Of a DNA stretch of 35,959 nt, positions 7,950 to 15,533 are shown in pieces. The position numbers and the translations under genes were made by a program. The notes under the pieces were generated by a model. It did no database searches. It saw only the letters and a list, made by a program, of their open reading frames with translations, and had not been told where the DNA came from. Each line of letters begins with the position of its first letter. Within the stretch, counting starts at the first letter, position 1. Origin of the DNA: Streptomyces aureocirculatus. Its GTDB lineage: Bacteria; Actinomycetota; Actinomycetes; Streptomycetales; Streptomycetaceae. Location: the NCBI RefSeq assembly GCF_000720475.1, contig NZ_JOAP01000062.1, forward strand, positions 1 through 35,959, written 5' to 3'.

Positions 7950-8062
7950 GCGGGAGCGGGAGGGGGAGACGTACGGGAGCGGAGAGGGTCGCGAGAGCGG
8001 GGGCAATCGGGGGAGGGTCGCGGGAGCGGGCAGAGAGTCGCGGGAGCGGGGAGATCGCGGCC
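7950..8062 (+). repeat. G-rich GGGAGCGGG repeats with a G-quadruplex motif
   Basis: This part of the 397-nt divergent gap between the OlsB-like gene and the CoA-transferase gene is made of imperfect copies of GTCGCGGGAGCGGG. Positions 7999-8030 contain five G-runs (5, 5, 3, 3 and 3 Gs) with loops of 5, 1, 4 and 3 nt, a canonical G-quadruplex motif on the plus strand. The remainder of the gap (8063-8287) shows no gene; GGAGGGGAG just before 8288 is the ribosome binding site of the next gene. Confidence 0.7.
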
Positions 8063-8287
8063 GAGGCCGACTACGGAAGAAGGGTGCCCGTTCAGCACGG
8101 TGACCCCCTCGGCTGAACTGCGCCCAAGGTGCGCGAGACCGATCGTGCCGACCCTCGTGAGCATCAGGTGAACGGCGGGAGCCGGGCGGGACGCGCGCCC
8201 CTCGGCCGCGCCCGGTACGGTCGACCCACAACGGCCGCCGCCCTGCGCGCGGCCCGGCGGCGGCGCCACGGGAGGGGAGCTCACCTG

Positions 8288-9529
8288 ATGACGGGCAGCG
8301 AGCCGGACCTGACGATGACGCACGCGCTGCCGCTGGCCGGGATCACCGTGGTCAGCCTCGAACAGGCCGTCGCCGCCCCGTTCGCCACCCGGCAGCTCGC
8401 GGACCTGGGGGCGAGGGTGATCAAGGTGGAGCGCCCCGGCGGGGGCGACTTCGCGCGCCGCTACGACACCACCGTGCACGGCGAGGCCAGCTATTTCGTC
8501 TGGCTGAACCGCTCCAAGGAGTCGATCGCCCTGGACGTGAAGTCGCCCGCGGGCCAGGAGATCCTGCGTGAACTCCTCGCCGGGGCCGATGTGTTCGTCC
8601 AGAACCTCGCCCCGGGCGCGGCCGACCGCCTCGGCCTCGCTCCGCCTGACCTTCAGGCCCGCCATCCCTCCCTGATCACCTGCACGGTCAGCGGCTACGG
8701 CACCGACGGGCCCTGGGCGGACCGTAAGGCGTACGACATGCTCATGCAGTGCCAGACGGGCCTGCTCTCCCTCACCGGCACCCCCGAGGAGGCCGTGCGC
8801 GTCGGGATCTCGGTCGCCGACATCGCGGCGGGGATGTACGCCTACAGCGGCATCCTGTCGGCGCTGTTCACACGCGCGACGACCGGCAGGGCACCCGCCG
8901 TGGAGATCTCCCTCTTCGACGCGCTCGCCGAGTGGATGAGCCAGCCCGCGTACTACACCCGCCACGGCGGTACGCAGCCGCCGCGCGTCGGCGCCCGGCA
9001 CGCGACGGTGGCGCCCTATGGCGTGTTCGTCGCCGCCGACGGCAAGGAGGTGCTGATCTCGGTGCAGAACGAGCCGGAGTGGGCGGCGCTGTGCGAACGG
9101 TTCCTGGGGCGGCGGGAGCTGGTGGCCGACCCGCGCTTCGCCACCGGTTCCGCGCGGGTCGCGCACCGCGAGGATCTTGACGCGGCCGTCGCCGCGCGGT
9201 TCGCGGAGCTGTCCGGGGACGAGGCGGTGGCCCTGCTCGACGCGGCCGGCATCGCCAACGCGGGCGTCAACACCGTCACGGACTTCCTGGAACATCCCGT
9301 TCTCGCCGCCCGCGACCGCTGGCGTGACGTGGGACTGCCGGGGGCGGCGCCGGACTTCCCGGCGCTCCTGCCCCCTGTCGCGCTCTCCGGGGTGAGCCCG
9401 CGCATGGGCCCCGTGCCTGGCGTGGGGGAACACACGGAGAAGATCCTGGCCGGTCTCGGCCGGGACGCGGCCGACATCGAGCGGCTGCGCGCCGAGGGCG
9501 TCATCGCACCCCTACAGGAGGGGCAGTAG
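8288..9529 (+). CDS. CaiB/BaiF (class III) CoA-transferase
   Basis: 413 residues; the ATG at 8288 is preceded by GGAGGGGAG, which selects it over the upstream extension. The N-terminal block (LAGITVVSLEQAVAAPFATR, then LADLGARVIKVERPGGGD) and LNRSKESIALDV are diagnostic of family III CoA-transferases. The catalytic Asp in KAYDMLMQ is residue 150. VEISLFDALAEWM and the C-terminal domain with FLEHPVLAARDRW complete the fold. The enzymes swap CoA between carboxylic acids in the cytoplasm (formyl-, carnitine-, succinyl- or mesaconyl-type substrates); the pair cannot be read from sequence. No acyl-CoA dehydrogenase or hydratase lies nearby. The convergent XRE-cupin regulator ends 54 nt downstream. 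Confidence 0.9.
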   Translation: MTGSEPDLTMTHALPLAGITVVSLEQAVAAPFATRQLADLGARVIKVERPGGGDFARRYDTTVHGEASYFVWLNRSKESIALDVKSPAGQEILRELLAGADVFVQNLAPGAADRLGLAPPDLQARHPSLITCTVSGYGTDGPWADRKAYDMLMQCQTGLLSLTGTPEEAVRVGISVADIAAGMYAYSGILSALFTRATTGRAPAVEISLFDALAEWMSQPAYYTRHGGTQPPRVGARHATVAPYGVFVAADGKEVLISVQNEPEWAALCERFLGRRELVADPRFATGSARVAHREDLDAAVAARFAELSGDEAVALLDAAGIANAGVNTVTDFLEHPVLAARDRWRDVGLPGAAPDFPALLPPVALSGVSPRMGPVPGVGEHTEKILAGLGRDAADIERLRAEGVIAPLQEGQ

Positions 9530-9583
9530 CCCGCGCGCACGCCAACGGGTCTGGGAGCGAGCAGTTCGGGGCCGTGGTGCACC

Positions 9584-10168
9584 TCAGTACGCGCCCGCGT
9601 GGGCCGGTGGGACCGACACCGCCATGGTCATCTCAAGCGGCTCCGCGCCCCTGTTGTGGTAGCCGTGCGCCGCGTTCGCCTCGAACGACGCCGCGGATCC
9701 GGCCGCGACGAGGTGCTCGTCGCCGTCCACGACCAGCGTCAGCTCCCCCGTCCTGACGTGCAGCAGCTCCAGCGTGCCCGGCGGGTGCCCGTCGGAGTCG
9801 CTGCCCTCGCCCGGCATCAGATGCCATGTCCACAGCTCGAAAGGCCCCCGGGACTCCGTGCCCACGAGCAGGGTCGTGCTGCTGCCCGCGTCCGTGGACC
9901 ACATCCGCACCGCACGCTCGGGCGGCACGAGGCGGACCTGCGGGCCCTGCTCGTGGTCGAGCAGCGTGGTGATGCTGACGCCGAGCGCGTCCGCGATCTT
10001 GACCGTGATGCCCACGCTGGGGTTCGTGCGGGCCTGCTCGATCTGGATGATCATGCCTCGGCTGACGCCCGCGCGGGCCGCGAGCGCGTCGAGCGTGAAG
10101 TTCCGTTCGGTCCGCCAGCGCTTGAGGTTGCGCGCGAGGGACTGAGTGAGCTGGTCGAGGTCCGACAC
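9584..10168 (-). CDS. XRE-family regulator with C-terminal cupin
   Basis: 194 residues from a GTG at 10168; an in-frame GTG at 10201 would add 11 residues. I prefer 10168 because the protein then begins MSDLDQLTQSLARNLKRWR, as these regulators usually do, and a GGACGG stretch precedes it, while no ribosome binding site precedes 10201. Residues ~13-66 form the helix-turn-helix (LDALAARAGVSRGMIIQIEQ); residues ~110-190 form a double-stranded beta-helix cupin (HPPGTLELLHVRTGELTLVV and HGYHN). The build matches SutR/PuuR-like repressors that sense small molecules through the cupin. An 18-bp palindrome lies 26 nt upstream of the chosen start, suggesting autoregulation. Targets unknown; the hexapeptide acetyltransferase gene lies upstream on the same strand. 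Confidence 0.87.
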   Translation of the reverse strand: MSDLDQLTQSLARNLKRWRTERNFTLDALAARAGVSRGMIIQIEQARTNPSVGITVKIADALGVSITTLLDHEQGPQVRLVPPERAVRMWSTDAGSSTTLLVGTESRGPFELWTWHLMPGEGSDSDGHPPGTLELLHVRTGELTLVVDGDEHLVAAGSAASFEANAAHGYHNRGAEPLEMTMAVSVPPAHAGAY

Positions 10169-10194
10169 ATTCCGTCCAATATTCTGGATGACAG

Positions 10195-10212
10195 AGTTCA
10201 CTTTGATGAACT
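10195..10212. promoter_or_regulatory. operator candidate AGTTCA-N6-TGAACT
   Basis: Perfect 6-bp inverted repeat with a 6-nt spacer directly upstream of the XRE-cupin gene, overlapping its alternative GTG start at 10201. On the minus strand TAGTTC ends 6 nt before that GTG and could be a -10 box. The position suits autorepression. Confidence 0.55.
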
Positions 10213-10298
10213 ACGGTGCGGTGCACCCGAGGGTTCCCGAAGGTTCACCACACTGTACTGCCCGGTTTTCGTGTCAGGACTGCCCGGCGGCCCGCGGC

Positions 10299-11054
10299 TC
10301 AGGGACCTTCCAGCTCCGTCAGCTCCGACAGCTCCGACAGCGCGAGCAACTGCTCGGGAGTGACGCCCTCGGGTATGGGCACCGGCGCCGGCGTGCGCAG
10401 CGGCGGCTCCCAGCCGCGCTCCGCGCACCACGTCCGCACCACCCGCGCGGGCGCCCCCGCCACCACCGCGTGGTCGGGGACCTCGCCGCGCACCACGGCG
10501 CCCGCGGCCACCACCACATTGCGGCCGATCCGGGCTCCCGGCAGGATCACGGCGCCCGTGCCGATCCAGCAGCCGGAGCCGATCTCGACCGGCTCCATCC
10601 GCGGCCACTGTTTGCCGATGGGCGTATGCGGGTCGTCGTACGAATGGTTCGTCGACGTCACGTACACATACGGCCCGAAGTAGCAGTCGTCGCCGACGGT
10701 CACCGTGGTGTCCGCGATGATGTGGCTGCCGCGGCCGAGCACCACGCCGTCCCCGATGCGCAGGATCGGGTCCGGGCCGAGGTCGAGGTCGGGCATCAAC
10801 CCCGCGGTGAGCGTGACCTGTTCGCCCACGATGCAGTGCGCGCCGAGCCGGATCCAGGGCGCCCCGAAGACCGTGCCCTGCGGGAACGCCAGCTTCGTGC
10901 CCTCGCCGATCGCGCCGAACCGCAGCCGCCCGGGCCGGCGCGCGGTCACCGCGCCCGTGCGCTGCACCCAGTCCCACCCGGCGTGGACGGCGCGCTGCGC
11001 CACGCCGCGCCGCCAGGCGGCCAGCGATGAGAACACGTTCTTGCTTCTGGGCAC
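10299..11054 (-). CDS. left-handed beta-helix (hexapeptide) acyltransferase
   Basis: 251 residues from a GTG at 11054. From about residue 60 to 200 the protein is a series of hexapeptide turns ([LIV]-G-x-x-x-x): IVGEQVTLTAG, IGDGVVLGRGSHI, VGDDCYFGPYVYVT, IGSGCWIGTGAVIL and IGRNVVVAAGAVV. TNHSYDDPHTPIG carries the active-site His and the loop seen in the maltose/galactoside/xenobiotic O-acetyltransferase group. It probably transfers an acetyl group from acetyl-CoA to a sugar or other hydroxyl acceptor as a trimer; the acceptor is unknown. The tail ends with short LSEL repeats. It is divergent from the gamma-carbonic-anhydrase-like gene, another beta-helix protein, across a 145-nt gap. Confidence 0.83.
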   Translation of the reverse strand: MPRSKNVFSSLAAWRRGVAQRAVHAGWDWVQRTGAVTARRPGRLRFGAIGEGTKLAFPQGTVFGAPWIRLGAHCIVGEQVTLTAGLMPDLDLGPDPILRIGDGVVLGRGSHIIADTTVTVGDDCYFGPYVYVTSTNHSYDDPHTPIGKQWPRMEPVEIGSGCWIGTGAVILPGARIGRNVVVAAGAVVRGEVPDHAVVAGAPARVVRTWCAERGWEPPLRTPAPVPIPEGVTPEQLLALSELSELTELEGP

Positions 11055-11199
11055 CTGCTCACGTTACTCGCGGGGCCCGTACCGGGCACCGCCGCCACCT
11101 GTGATCTTCACCCCATGCGGCGGCGCCCGGGCGGCCTTCACGTACCGTCCCGTACGGTTCGCTCAGGTGCGACGACGAACGACAAGGGAGAGCAAGCCG

Positions 11200-11736
11200 A
11201 TGAGCCAGCAGGCACTCGTCATGGGCTTCGGCGGCAAGGAGCCGAAAGTGGACCAGGAGGCCTTCACCGCGCCGACGGCGGTGGTGATCGGCGAGGTGAC
11301 CCTCGGCGCGCGGGCGAGCGCCTGGTACGGCGCCGTCCTGCGCGCCGACTTCGGGCCGATCGAGATCGGCGCCGACAGCAACATCCAGGACAACTGCAGC
11401 CTGCACGTCGACCCGGACTTCCCCCTCACGGTCGGGGAGCGGGTCTCGATCGGCCACAACGCGGTCCTGCACGGCTGCACCGTGGGGGACGACTCCCTAG
11501 TCGGCATGGGCGCCACCGTGCTCAACGGGGCCCGGATCGGAGCCGGTTCCCTGGTCGCGGCGGGGTCCCTCGTACCGCAGCGGATGCGGGTGCCCGCCGG
11601 TTCCCTGGTCGCCGGTGTGCCCGCGAAGGTCGTACGGGAACTGACGGAGGAGGAGCGCGCGGAGCTCACCCTCAACGCCACCGTGTACGTGGAGCTCGCG
11701 CAGGCCCACCGCGAGGCCCTCAGCCGCCCCGCCTGA
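11200..11736 (+). CDS. gamma-class carbonic anhydrase-like protein
   Basis: 178 residues; the ATG at 11200 is preceded by AAGGGAG. This is a left-handed beta-helix: VIGEVTLGARASAWYGAVLR is followed by DNCSLHVDPD and IGHNAVLHGCTVGDDSLVG, placing three His residues where gamma-carbonic anhydrases bind zinc. MGATVLNGARIGAGSLVAAG and VAGVPAKVVREL finish the helix, and a C-terminal helix follows. Similar proteins (YrdA/PaaY/CaiE group) are trimeric, bind Zn or Fe, and often lack measurable carbonic anhydrase activity, some acting instead as thioesterases, so activity here is uncertain. Length is normal. It converges on the DedA gene, leaving 89 nt. Confidence 0.88.
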   Translation: MSQQALVMGFGGKEPKVDQEAFTAPTAVVIGEVTLGARASAWYGAVLRADFGPIEIGADSNIQDNCSLHVDPDFPLTVGERVSIGHNAVLHGCTVGDDSLVGMGATVLNGARIGAGSLVAAGSLVPQRMRVPAGSLVAGVPAKVVRELTEEERAELTLNATVYVELAQAHREALSRPA

Positions 11737-11825
11737 CGCGGGTCCGGCCCTCGGACGGCAACTTCCCGGAGGCCAGGCAGGAGTTGCCCTGCCCGCACAC
11801 GCACGCCGCGTAGGTAGGGCTCGGC

Positions 11826-12551
11826 TCAGCCGGCGGCCGGAGCGCGCGTTCCGCTGAGCTCCGCCTCGGCCTCCGGGGCAGCTCCCGACGCGTCCGCGTC
11901 CGGGGCGCCCGCGCCGGCCCCCTCGGCGGTCCGGGCGGCGTACTCCTCCGCCGCCTTCTTCGCGCGTCGCTTGACCAGCAGCATCGAGCCGATGCCGATG
12001 AGGACGGCGATGCCGAGACCGACGTACGAGAAGCGCTTGAGCCAGTCCTCGGCGACCACGCCGATGTAGTAGATGACCGCGGTGGTGCCACCCGCCCAGA
12101 CGATGCCGCCGAGGACGTTGGCGATGGCGAACTTCCAGTACGGCATCCGAAGGACGCCCGCGAGCGGCCCGGCGAAGATGCGCAGGAGTGCGACGAAGCG
12201 GCCGAAGAAGACGGCCCACATGCCCCACTTCTGGAAGGACCGCTCGGCACTGCCGACATTCGCCTCACTGAAGTGCTTGGGGAACTTCCGCCCCAGCCAG
12301 GCCAGCAGTGGCCTGCCGCCCTTGCGCCCGATCGCATAGCCGATGGAGTCGCCGATCACCGCACCGGCGGTGGCGCAGGCGCCGAGGATCACCGGGTTCA
12401 CATCGCCGTGCTGGGACGAGAGCAGCGCGGCGGAGACCAGGACGATCTCACCCGGCAGCGGGATGCCCAGCGACTCCAGGCCGATGACCAGTCCGACGAG
12501 CGCGTAGACGCTGACGGCGGGTACGTTCTCCAGCCACTCCTGGACGTGCAA
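11826..12551 (-). CDS. DedA-family (VTT domain) membrane protein
   Basis: 241 residues from a TTG at 12551 preceded by GGAAGGA; no ATG or GTG fits better. The family motifs are present: ESLGIPLPGE near residues 26-35, GDSIGYAIGRKGG near 67-79, and FFGRFVALLRIFAGPLAG near 114-131, plus re-entrant and membrane segments to about residue 200. The C-terminal ~40 residues are an Ala/Glu-rich cytoplasmic tail. DedA/VTT proteins are polytopic and are linked to lipid-carrier (undecaprenyl phosphate, phosphatidylethanolamine) flipping, pH homeostasis and envelope integrity. A second VTT protein lies at 20545-21243 and uppP, which makes undecaprenyl phosphate, at 21497. Confidence 0.9.
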   Translation of the reverse strand: MHVQEWLENVPAVSVYALVGLVIGLESLGIPLPGEIVLVSAALLSSQHGDVNPVILGACATAGAVIGDSIGYAIGRKGGRPLLAWLGRKFPKHFSEANVGSAERSFQKWGMWAVFFGRFVALLRIFAGPLAGVLRMPYWKFAIANVLGGIVWAGGTTAVIYYIGVVAEDWLKRFSYVGLGIAVLIGIGSMLLVKRRAKKAAEEYAARTAEGAGAGAPDADASGAAPEAEAELSGTRAPAAG

Positions 12552-12581
12552 CCCCGGTTCCTTCCGCTGCGCAGGTGAGCC

Positions 12582-12620
12582 CCCCGGCGTGCGCGCCCTT
12601 GTCGATCACGCACGCCGGGG
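12582..12620 (-). terminator. 12-bp stem-loop between the thioesterase and DedA genes
   Basis: Perfect inverted repeat, 12582-12593 with 12609-12620, with a 15-nt loop. It lies 100 nt beyond the stop of the minus-strand thioesterase gene and 31 nt before the DedA TTG start. It could end the former transcript or be a leader structure of the latter. Confidence 0.5.
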
Positions 12621-12720
12621 AAGCCTACCTGCTCAGCGGCGACCACCCGGCTGCGGTCGGCGCGGACACCCGGCCGCGGCCGGAGCGGCCGACAGCCCTG
12701 TGTGTCCGCGGCCAACAGCC

Positions 12721-13185
12721 CTACTTGTCCTTCGAGTCGTTCGGCCGCAGGGTCCACACGACGGTCATCTCGCCGGTCACGGCGCCGTCCTCGCGCGTGA
12801 TGGCGATGGCGACGGGGAACTCCGGGCGCTGCCCCGCGTCGAGCTCGGCGACCACATCGGCGACGGGACGGCCGAGCGTGGCGGTGGCCTTGACCGTTCC
12901 CATGGCGAGCTTCTTGTACGCGATGTCGGCACGCACCGCGAGCGGCACGGCGCGGGAGAGCTGCGCCCCGAAGGCGGCGAGCACGATGGCGCCGCTCGCG
13001 GACTCCCCCAGCGTGAACATGGCTCCGGCGTGCGGCCCGCCCACGTGGTTGTGGTAGTCGCCCTGGTCGGGCAGGACGACCACGGCCCGCTCCGGGGTGG
13101 TCTCGGTGAACTGGAGGTTCAGCGTCCGGGCCATCGGCACGGTGGCGGCGAGCATCTCGCCGATCGACATCTGGTCTGCGCTCAT
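12721..13185 (-). CDS. hotdog-fold thioesterase (DUF4442/PaaI-like)
   Basis: 154 residues from an ATG at 13185. The HNHVGGPHAGAMFTLGESASG segment (~residues 45-65) is the PaaI/DUF4442 hotdog motif around the long central helix, and VRADIAYKKLAMGTVKATA is the following strand pair. Hotdog thioesterases hydrolyse acyl-CoA esters in the cytoplasm as dimers or tetramers. The usual catalytic Asp/Glu after the HxGG turn is represented by Glu in LGESASG. Substrate unknown. No operon partner: the DedA gene downstream is separated by a hairpin, and the upstream neighbour is divergent. Confidence 0.8.
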   Translation of the reverse strand: MSADQMSIGEMLAATVPMARTLNLQFTETTPERAVVVLPDQGDYHNHVGGPHAGAMFTLGESASGAIVLAAFGAQLSRAVPLAVRADIAYKKLAMGTVKATATLGRPVADVVAELDAGQRPEFPVAIAITREDGAVTGEMTVVWTLRPNDSKDK

Positions 13186-13251
13186 ACCCGAACGTTACCC
13201 ACGAGTAGCCTCACTTGGCCAGGCCCTTCCCAGCGTTCGCGGACGCACTCA

Positions 13252-13257
13252 TAGGGT
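13252..13257 (+). promoter_or_regulatory. -10-like box TAGGGT, 8 nt before an ATG
   Basis: TAGGGT is followed by 8 nt and then the ATG at 13266. The paralogue at 14352 has TATGGT at the same distance. The shared layout suggests a promoter giving leaderless or near-leaderless mRNA; no clear -35 is visible in either case. Confidence 0.35.
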
Positions 13258-13265
13258 GATCCGCC

Positions 13266-14183
13266 ATGGACCCACAGGAACCCAACCCGTACCTGCGGCC
13301 GGGCTACCACCAGCCAGGGCCGCCGACCCTGCCAGGACCCCCGAGCCAACCAGGGCCGCCGAACCAACCGGGGCCGCCGAACCAGCCCGGCGGGAACAGC
13401 ACCCGGGCCGTAGCCCTCATCGCGGCCCTCGCCGTCGTCGTGGCCGCGGGCGTCACCGGCTTTCTCGTACTCGGCGGTGACGAGAACGACTCCGCGAAGC
13501 CCGGCCCGGACCGCTCGACCTCCTCCCCCGGCCCCACCGGCGCCGACCGCCGCGGCGAGGACGGCGGCGTCGAGCCGACGATCCCCAACTGGAAGACGGT
13601 GGTGAACCCCAAGCGGGGCATCGCCTTCGACGTGCCCGCGGGGTGGTCCCCGAAGAGTGTCACCTGGGTCTCCTATGTGTCGGACGAGGCGAAGGAAGCC
13701 GCCGGCGACGAGGACAACCGCCTCGCCGCGATGGCCGCGCCCGCCTACCTCAAGGAGCGGTGGTGCGCGTCCGACGAGGAGAAGGACGGCGCCATCGAGT
13801 ACGCGCCCCTCGGCGGCGCGGGCACCAGGAGCAACAAGGGTTTCAAGAACACCGAGGACGTCGCACGCGAGGACGCGACCGCGTGGGTGTACGGCGCGTA
13901 CGCCCAGCCGGAACGCGGCAAGGTGACGTCCGGCCCGGTGCAGGCCTACACCACGAAGTCCGGCATCACGGGCAGCCTCGCCACGGCCGCGTCGTCCGGC
14001 GTCACGAAGGACGCGAAGTGCGACACCGACGGCAAGGCGACGGTGTTCGCGTTCAAGGACCGCGGGGGCGAGTTCGTCTCATGGGCCTTCCACGGCGCCA
14101 AGGACGTGCAGGAGGAGATCCCGGACGCGACGGTCATGAAGATCCTCGACACGGTGCGGCTGCAGGGCGAACCGACGGCGTGA
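13266..14183 (+). CDS. membrane-anchored extracytoplasmic protein, paralogue 1 of a tandem pair
   Basis: 305 residues. The N-terminal ~42 residues are a cytoplasmic Pro/Gly/Gln-rich tail (PGPPxQPGPP repeats). A single membrane segment at ~46-68 contains VAAGVTGFLVLGGD. A Ser/Pro/Asp linker follows, and then a ~200-residue extracytoplasmic domain with two Cys (residues 167 and 252) likely to form a disulfide. The neighbour at 14352 has the same order of parts, the same membrane sequence and matching blocks (VVNPKxGxAFDVP, AYTTKSGIxGS, KCDxDGKATxFAFK), so the two arose by duplication. I recognise no enzyme motif; it belongs to a Streptomyces-type group of proline-rich-tail membrane proteins of unknown role. 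Confidence 0.8.
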   Translation: MDPQEPNPYLRPGYHQPGPPTLPGPPSQPGPPNQPGPPNQPGGNSTRAVALIAALAVVVAAGVTGFLVLGGDENDSAKPGPDRSTSSPGPTGADRRGEDGGVEPTIPNWKTVVNPKRGIAFDVPAGWSPKSVTWVSYVSDEAKEAAGDEDNRLAAMAAPAYLKERWCASDEEKDGAIEYAPLGGAGTRSNKGFKNTEDVAREDATAWVYGAYAQPERGKVTSGPVQAYTTKSGITGSLATAASSGVTKDAKCDTDGKATVFAFKDRGGEFVSWAFHGAKDVQEEIPDATVMKILDTVRLQGEPTA

Positions 14184-14337
14184 GGCCGGGGGCACGGCCC
14201 CTCCTCATCACCCCTCACCACCCCTCCCCACCACTCCTCGCACCGCTTCTTCACCACTTCGTCACCGCCTCGTCCGCTCCCTGCCCCGGTGCCCGTCCGG
14301 GAGGCGGCCGGGCGTGGCACCCGGGGGCCCGCCCATC

Positions 14338-14343
14338 TATGGT
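14338..14343 (+). promoter_or_regulatory. -10-like box TATGGT, 8 nt before an ATG
   Basis: It matches the box before the first paralogue in motif (TANGGT) and in distance to the start codon. No Shine-Dalgarno precedes the ATG at 14352. The 168-nt gap between the paralogues is otherwise a C-rich CACCCCTC-type low-complexity stretch. Confidence 0.35.
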
Positions 14344-14351
14344 TACTGGCC

Positions 14352-15455
14352 ATGTGGCCAGAACAGCAGCCGCCCGGGGGCGAGCAGAACCCGCAGGACC
14401 CGGGTGCCAACCCGTACCAGCAGCCCGGGTACCAGCAGCCGAATCCGTACCAGCAGCCCGGCCATCAGCAGCAGCCGGGTCACCAGCCGCCGCCCGCCGG
14501 GCAGCCCAACCCGTACCAGCAGCCGCCCGTCGGGCAGCCGACGGCCGGGCAGCCGCAGTGGGGGGCGCCGACCTTCCCGATGGGCGCGCCGCAGGCCGGC
14601 GGCCCGGAGGGGAGCGGCGGTGGCAACGGTGACGGCAGGAAGACGAAGATCACGGCCATCGTCGCGGCGGCCGCCGTGGTCGTGGCCGCGGGCGTCACCG
14701 GCTTCCTGGTCCTCGGCGGTGACGGCGACGACAAGGACGGCAAGTCCGACAAGGCCGCCACCAAGCCCTCCAAGTCGGTCTCCAAGAAGCCGACCACCGA
14801 GCCGTCGGACGACGACAACCCGCGCGGCACCGGTGGCGACCCCAAGCCGACGGTTCCCGGCTGGCAGGTCGTCGTGAACCCCAAGTGGGGCACCGCGTTC
14901 GACGTGCCGCCGGACTGGAAGGTCGAGTCCCCCGACACCTTCATCGGGTTCGAGGACAAAAAGGGCGACGGCACCAAGCCGCTGATCATCATGTCCGCGC
15001 CCGCCGTCTACCAGGAGAAGTGGTGCTCGTCCGACGACGACAATGACGGCAAGACGGACGACACGTCGCTCGCCGTGGTCGGCACCAAGGGGCAGAACGG
15101 CGCCAAGAACACCAAGGACGTCGCGCGCAACGACTCGGCGTGGTGGGTCTTCGGCGGCTACACCGGCCAGAAGAAGTCGGACAAGAAGAAGATCAAGATC
15201 GGCAAGGTGGAGTCGTACACCACCAAGTCCGGCATCGAGGGCAGTGTCACGACGGCCACGACGTCCGGTGTGCCCAAGAAGGACAAGTGCGACTCCGACG
15301 GCAAGGCCACGACGTTCGCGTTCAAGAACGCTTCCGGTGACTACGTGGCCTGGACGCTGCACGGCGCCAAGGGCGTGAAGGAGGAGATCTCCGACGCCCA
15401 GGTGAAGAAGATCCTCGCGACGGTGCGGCTGCTCGGGGACGCCGAGGAGTCCTGA
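14352..15455 (+). CDS. membrane-anchored extracytoplasmic protein, paralogue 2 of a tandem pair
   Basis: 367 residues from the ATG at 14352. The N-terminal ~90 residues are rich in Gln/Pro/Tyr (repeats of NPYQQPG and GHQQQPG), longer than in the first copy. A membrane segment at ~98-120 again contains VAAGVTGFLVLGGD, followed by a Lys/Ser/Asp linker and the shared extracytoplasmic domain with Cys225 and Cys313 (88 residues apart against 85 in the first copy). The linker and domain are much richer in Lys and Asp than copy 1. Unlike copy 1 it includes an inserted KKSDKKKIKIGK loop. The divergence in charge and tail length suggests separate binding partners. Function unknown; location is the outer face of the membrane. 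Confidence 0.8.
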   Translation: MWPEQQPPGGEQNPQDPGANPYQQPGYQQPNPYQQPGHQQQPGHQPPPAGQPNPYQQPPVGQPTAGQPQWGAPTFPMGAPQAGGPEGSGGGNGDGRKTKITAIVAAAAVVVAAGVTGFLVLGGDGDDKDGKSDKAATKPSKSVSKKPTTEPSDDDNPRGTGGDPKPTVPGWQVVVNPKWGTAFDVPPDWKVESPDTFIGFEDKKGDGTKPLIIMSAPAVYQEKWCSSDDDNDGKTDDTSLAVVGTKGQNGAKNTKDVARNDSAWWVFGGYTGQKKSDKKKIKIGKVESYTTKSGIEGSVTTATTSGVPKKDKCDSDGKATTFAFKNASGDYVAWTLHGAKGVKEEISDAQVKKILATVRLLGDAEES

Positions 15456-15469
15456 TCCGTCACGTACCG

Positions 15470-15492
15470 CCCCGGCCGACGGGCGGCCGGGG
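15470..15492 (+). terminator. hairpin after the second paralogue
   Basis: CCCCGGCC (15470-15477) and GGCCGGGG (15485-15492) form an 8-bp stem with a 7-nt loop, 15 nt past the stop codon, followed by AAATCGGTTC. Likely terminator. Confidence 0.55.
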
Positions 15493-15533
15493 AAATCGGT
15501 TCGGCAAGGAGGTGCCGCCGCGGGGATAGTCCC

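Noticed and set aside
7109..9433. 774-residue minus-strand ORF across the OlsB-like and CoA-transferase genes
   Set aside because: High GC keeps antisense frames open; the two real genes have full family motifs and ribosome binding sites in their own frames.
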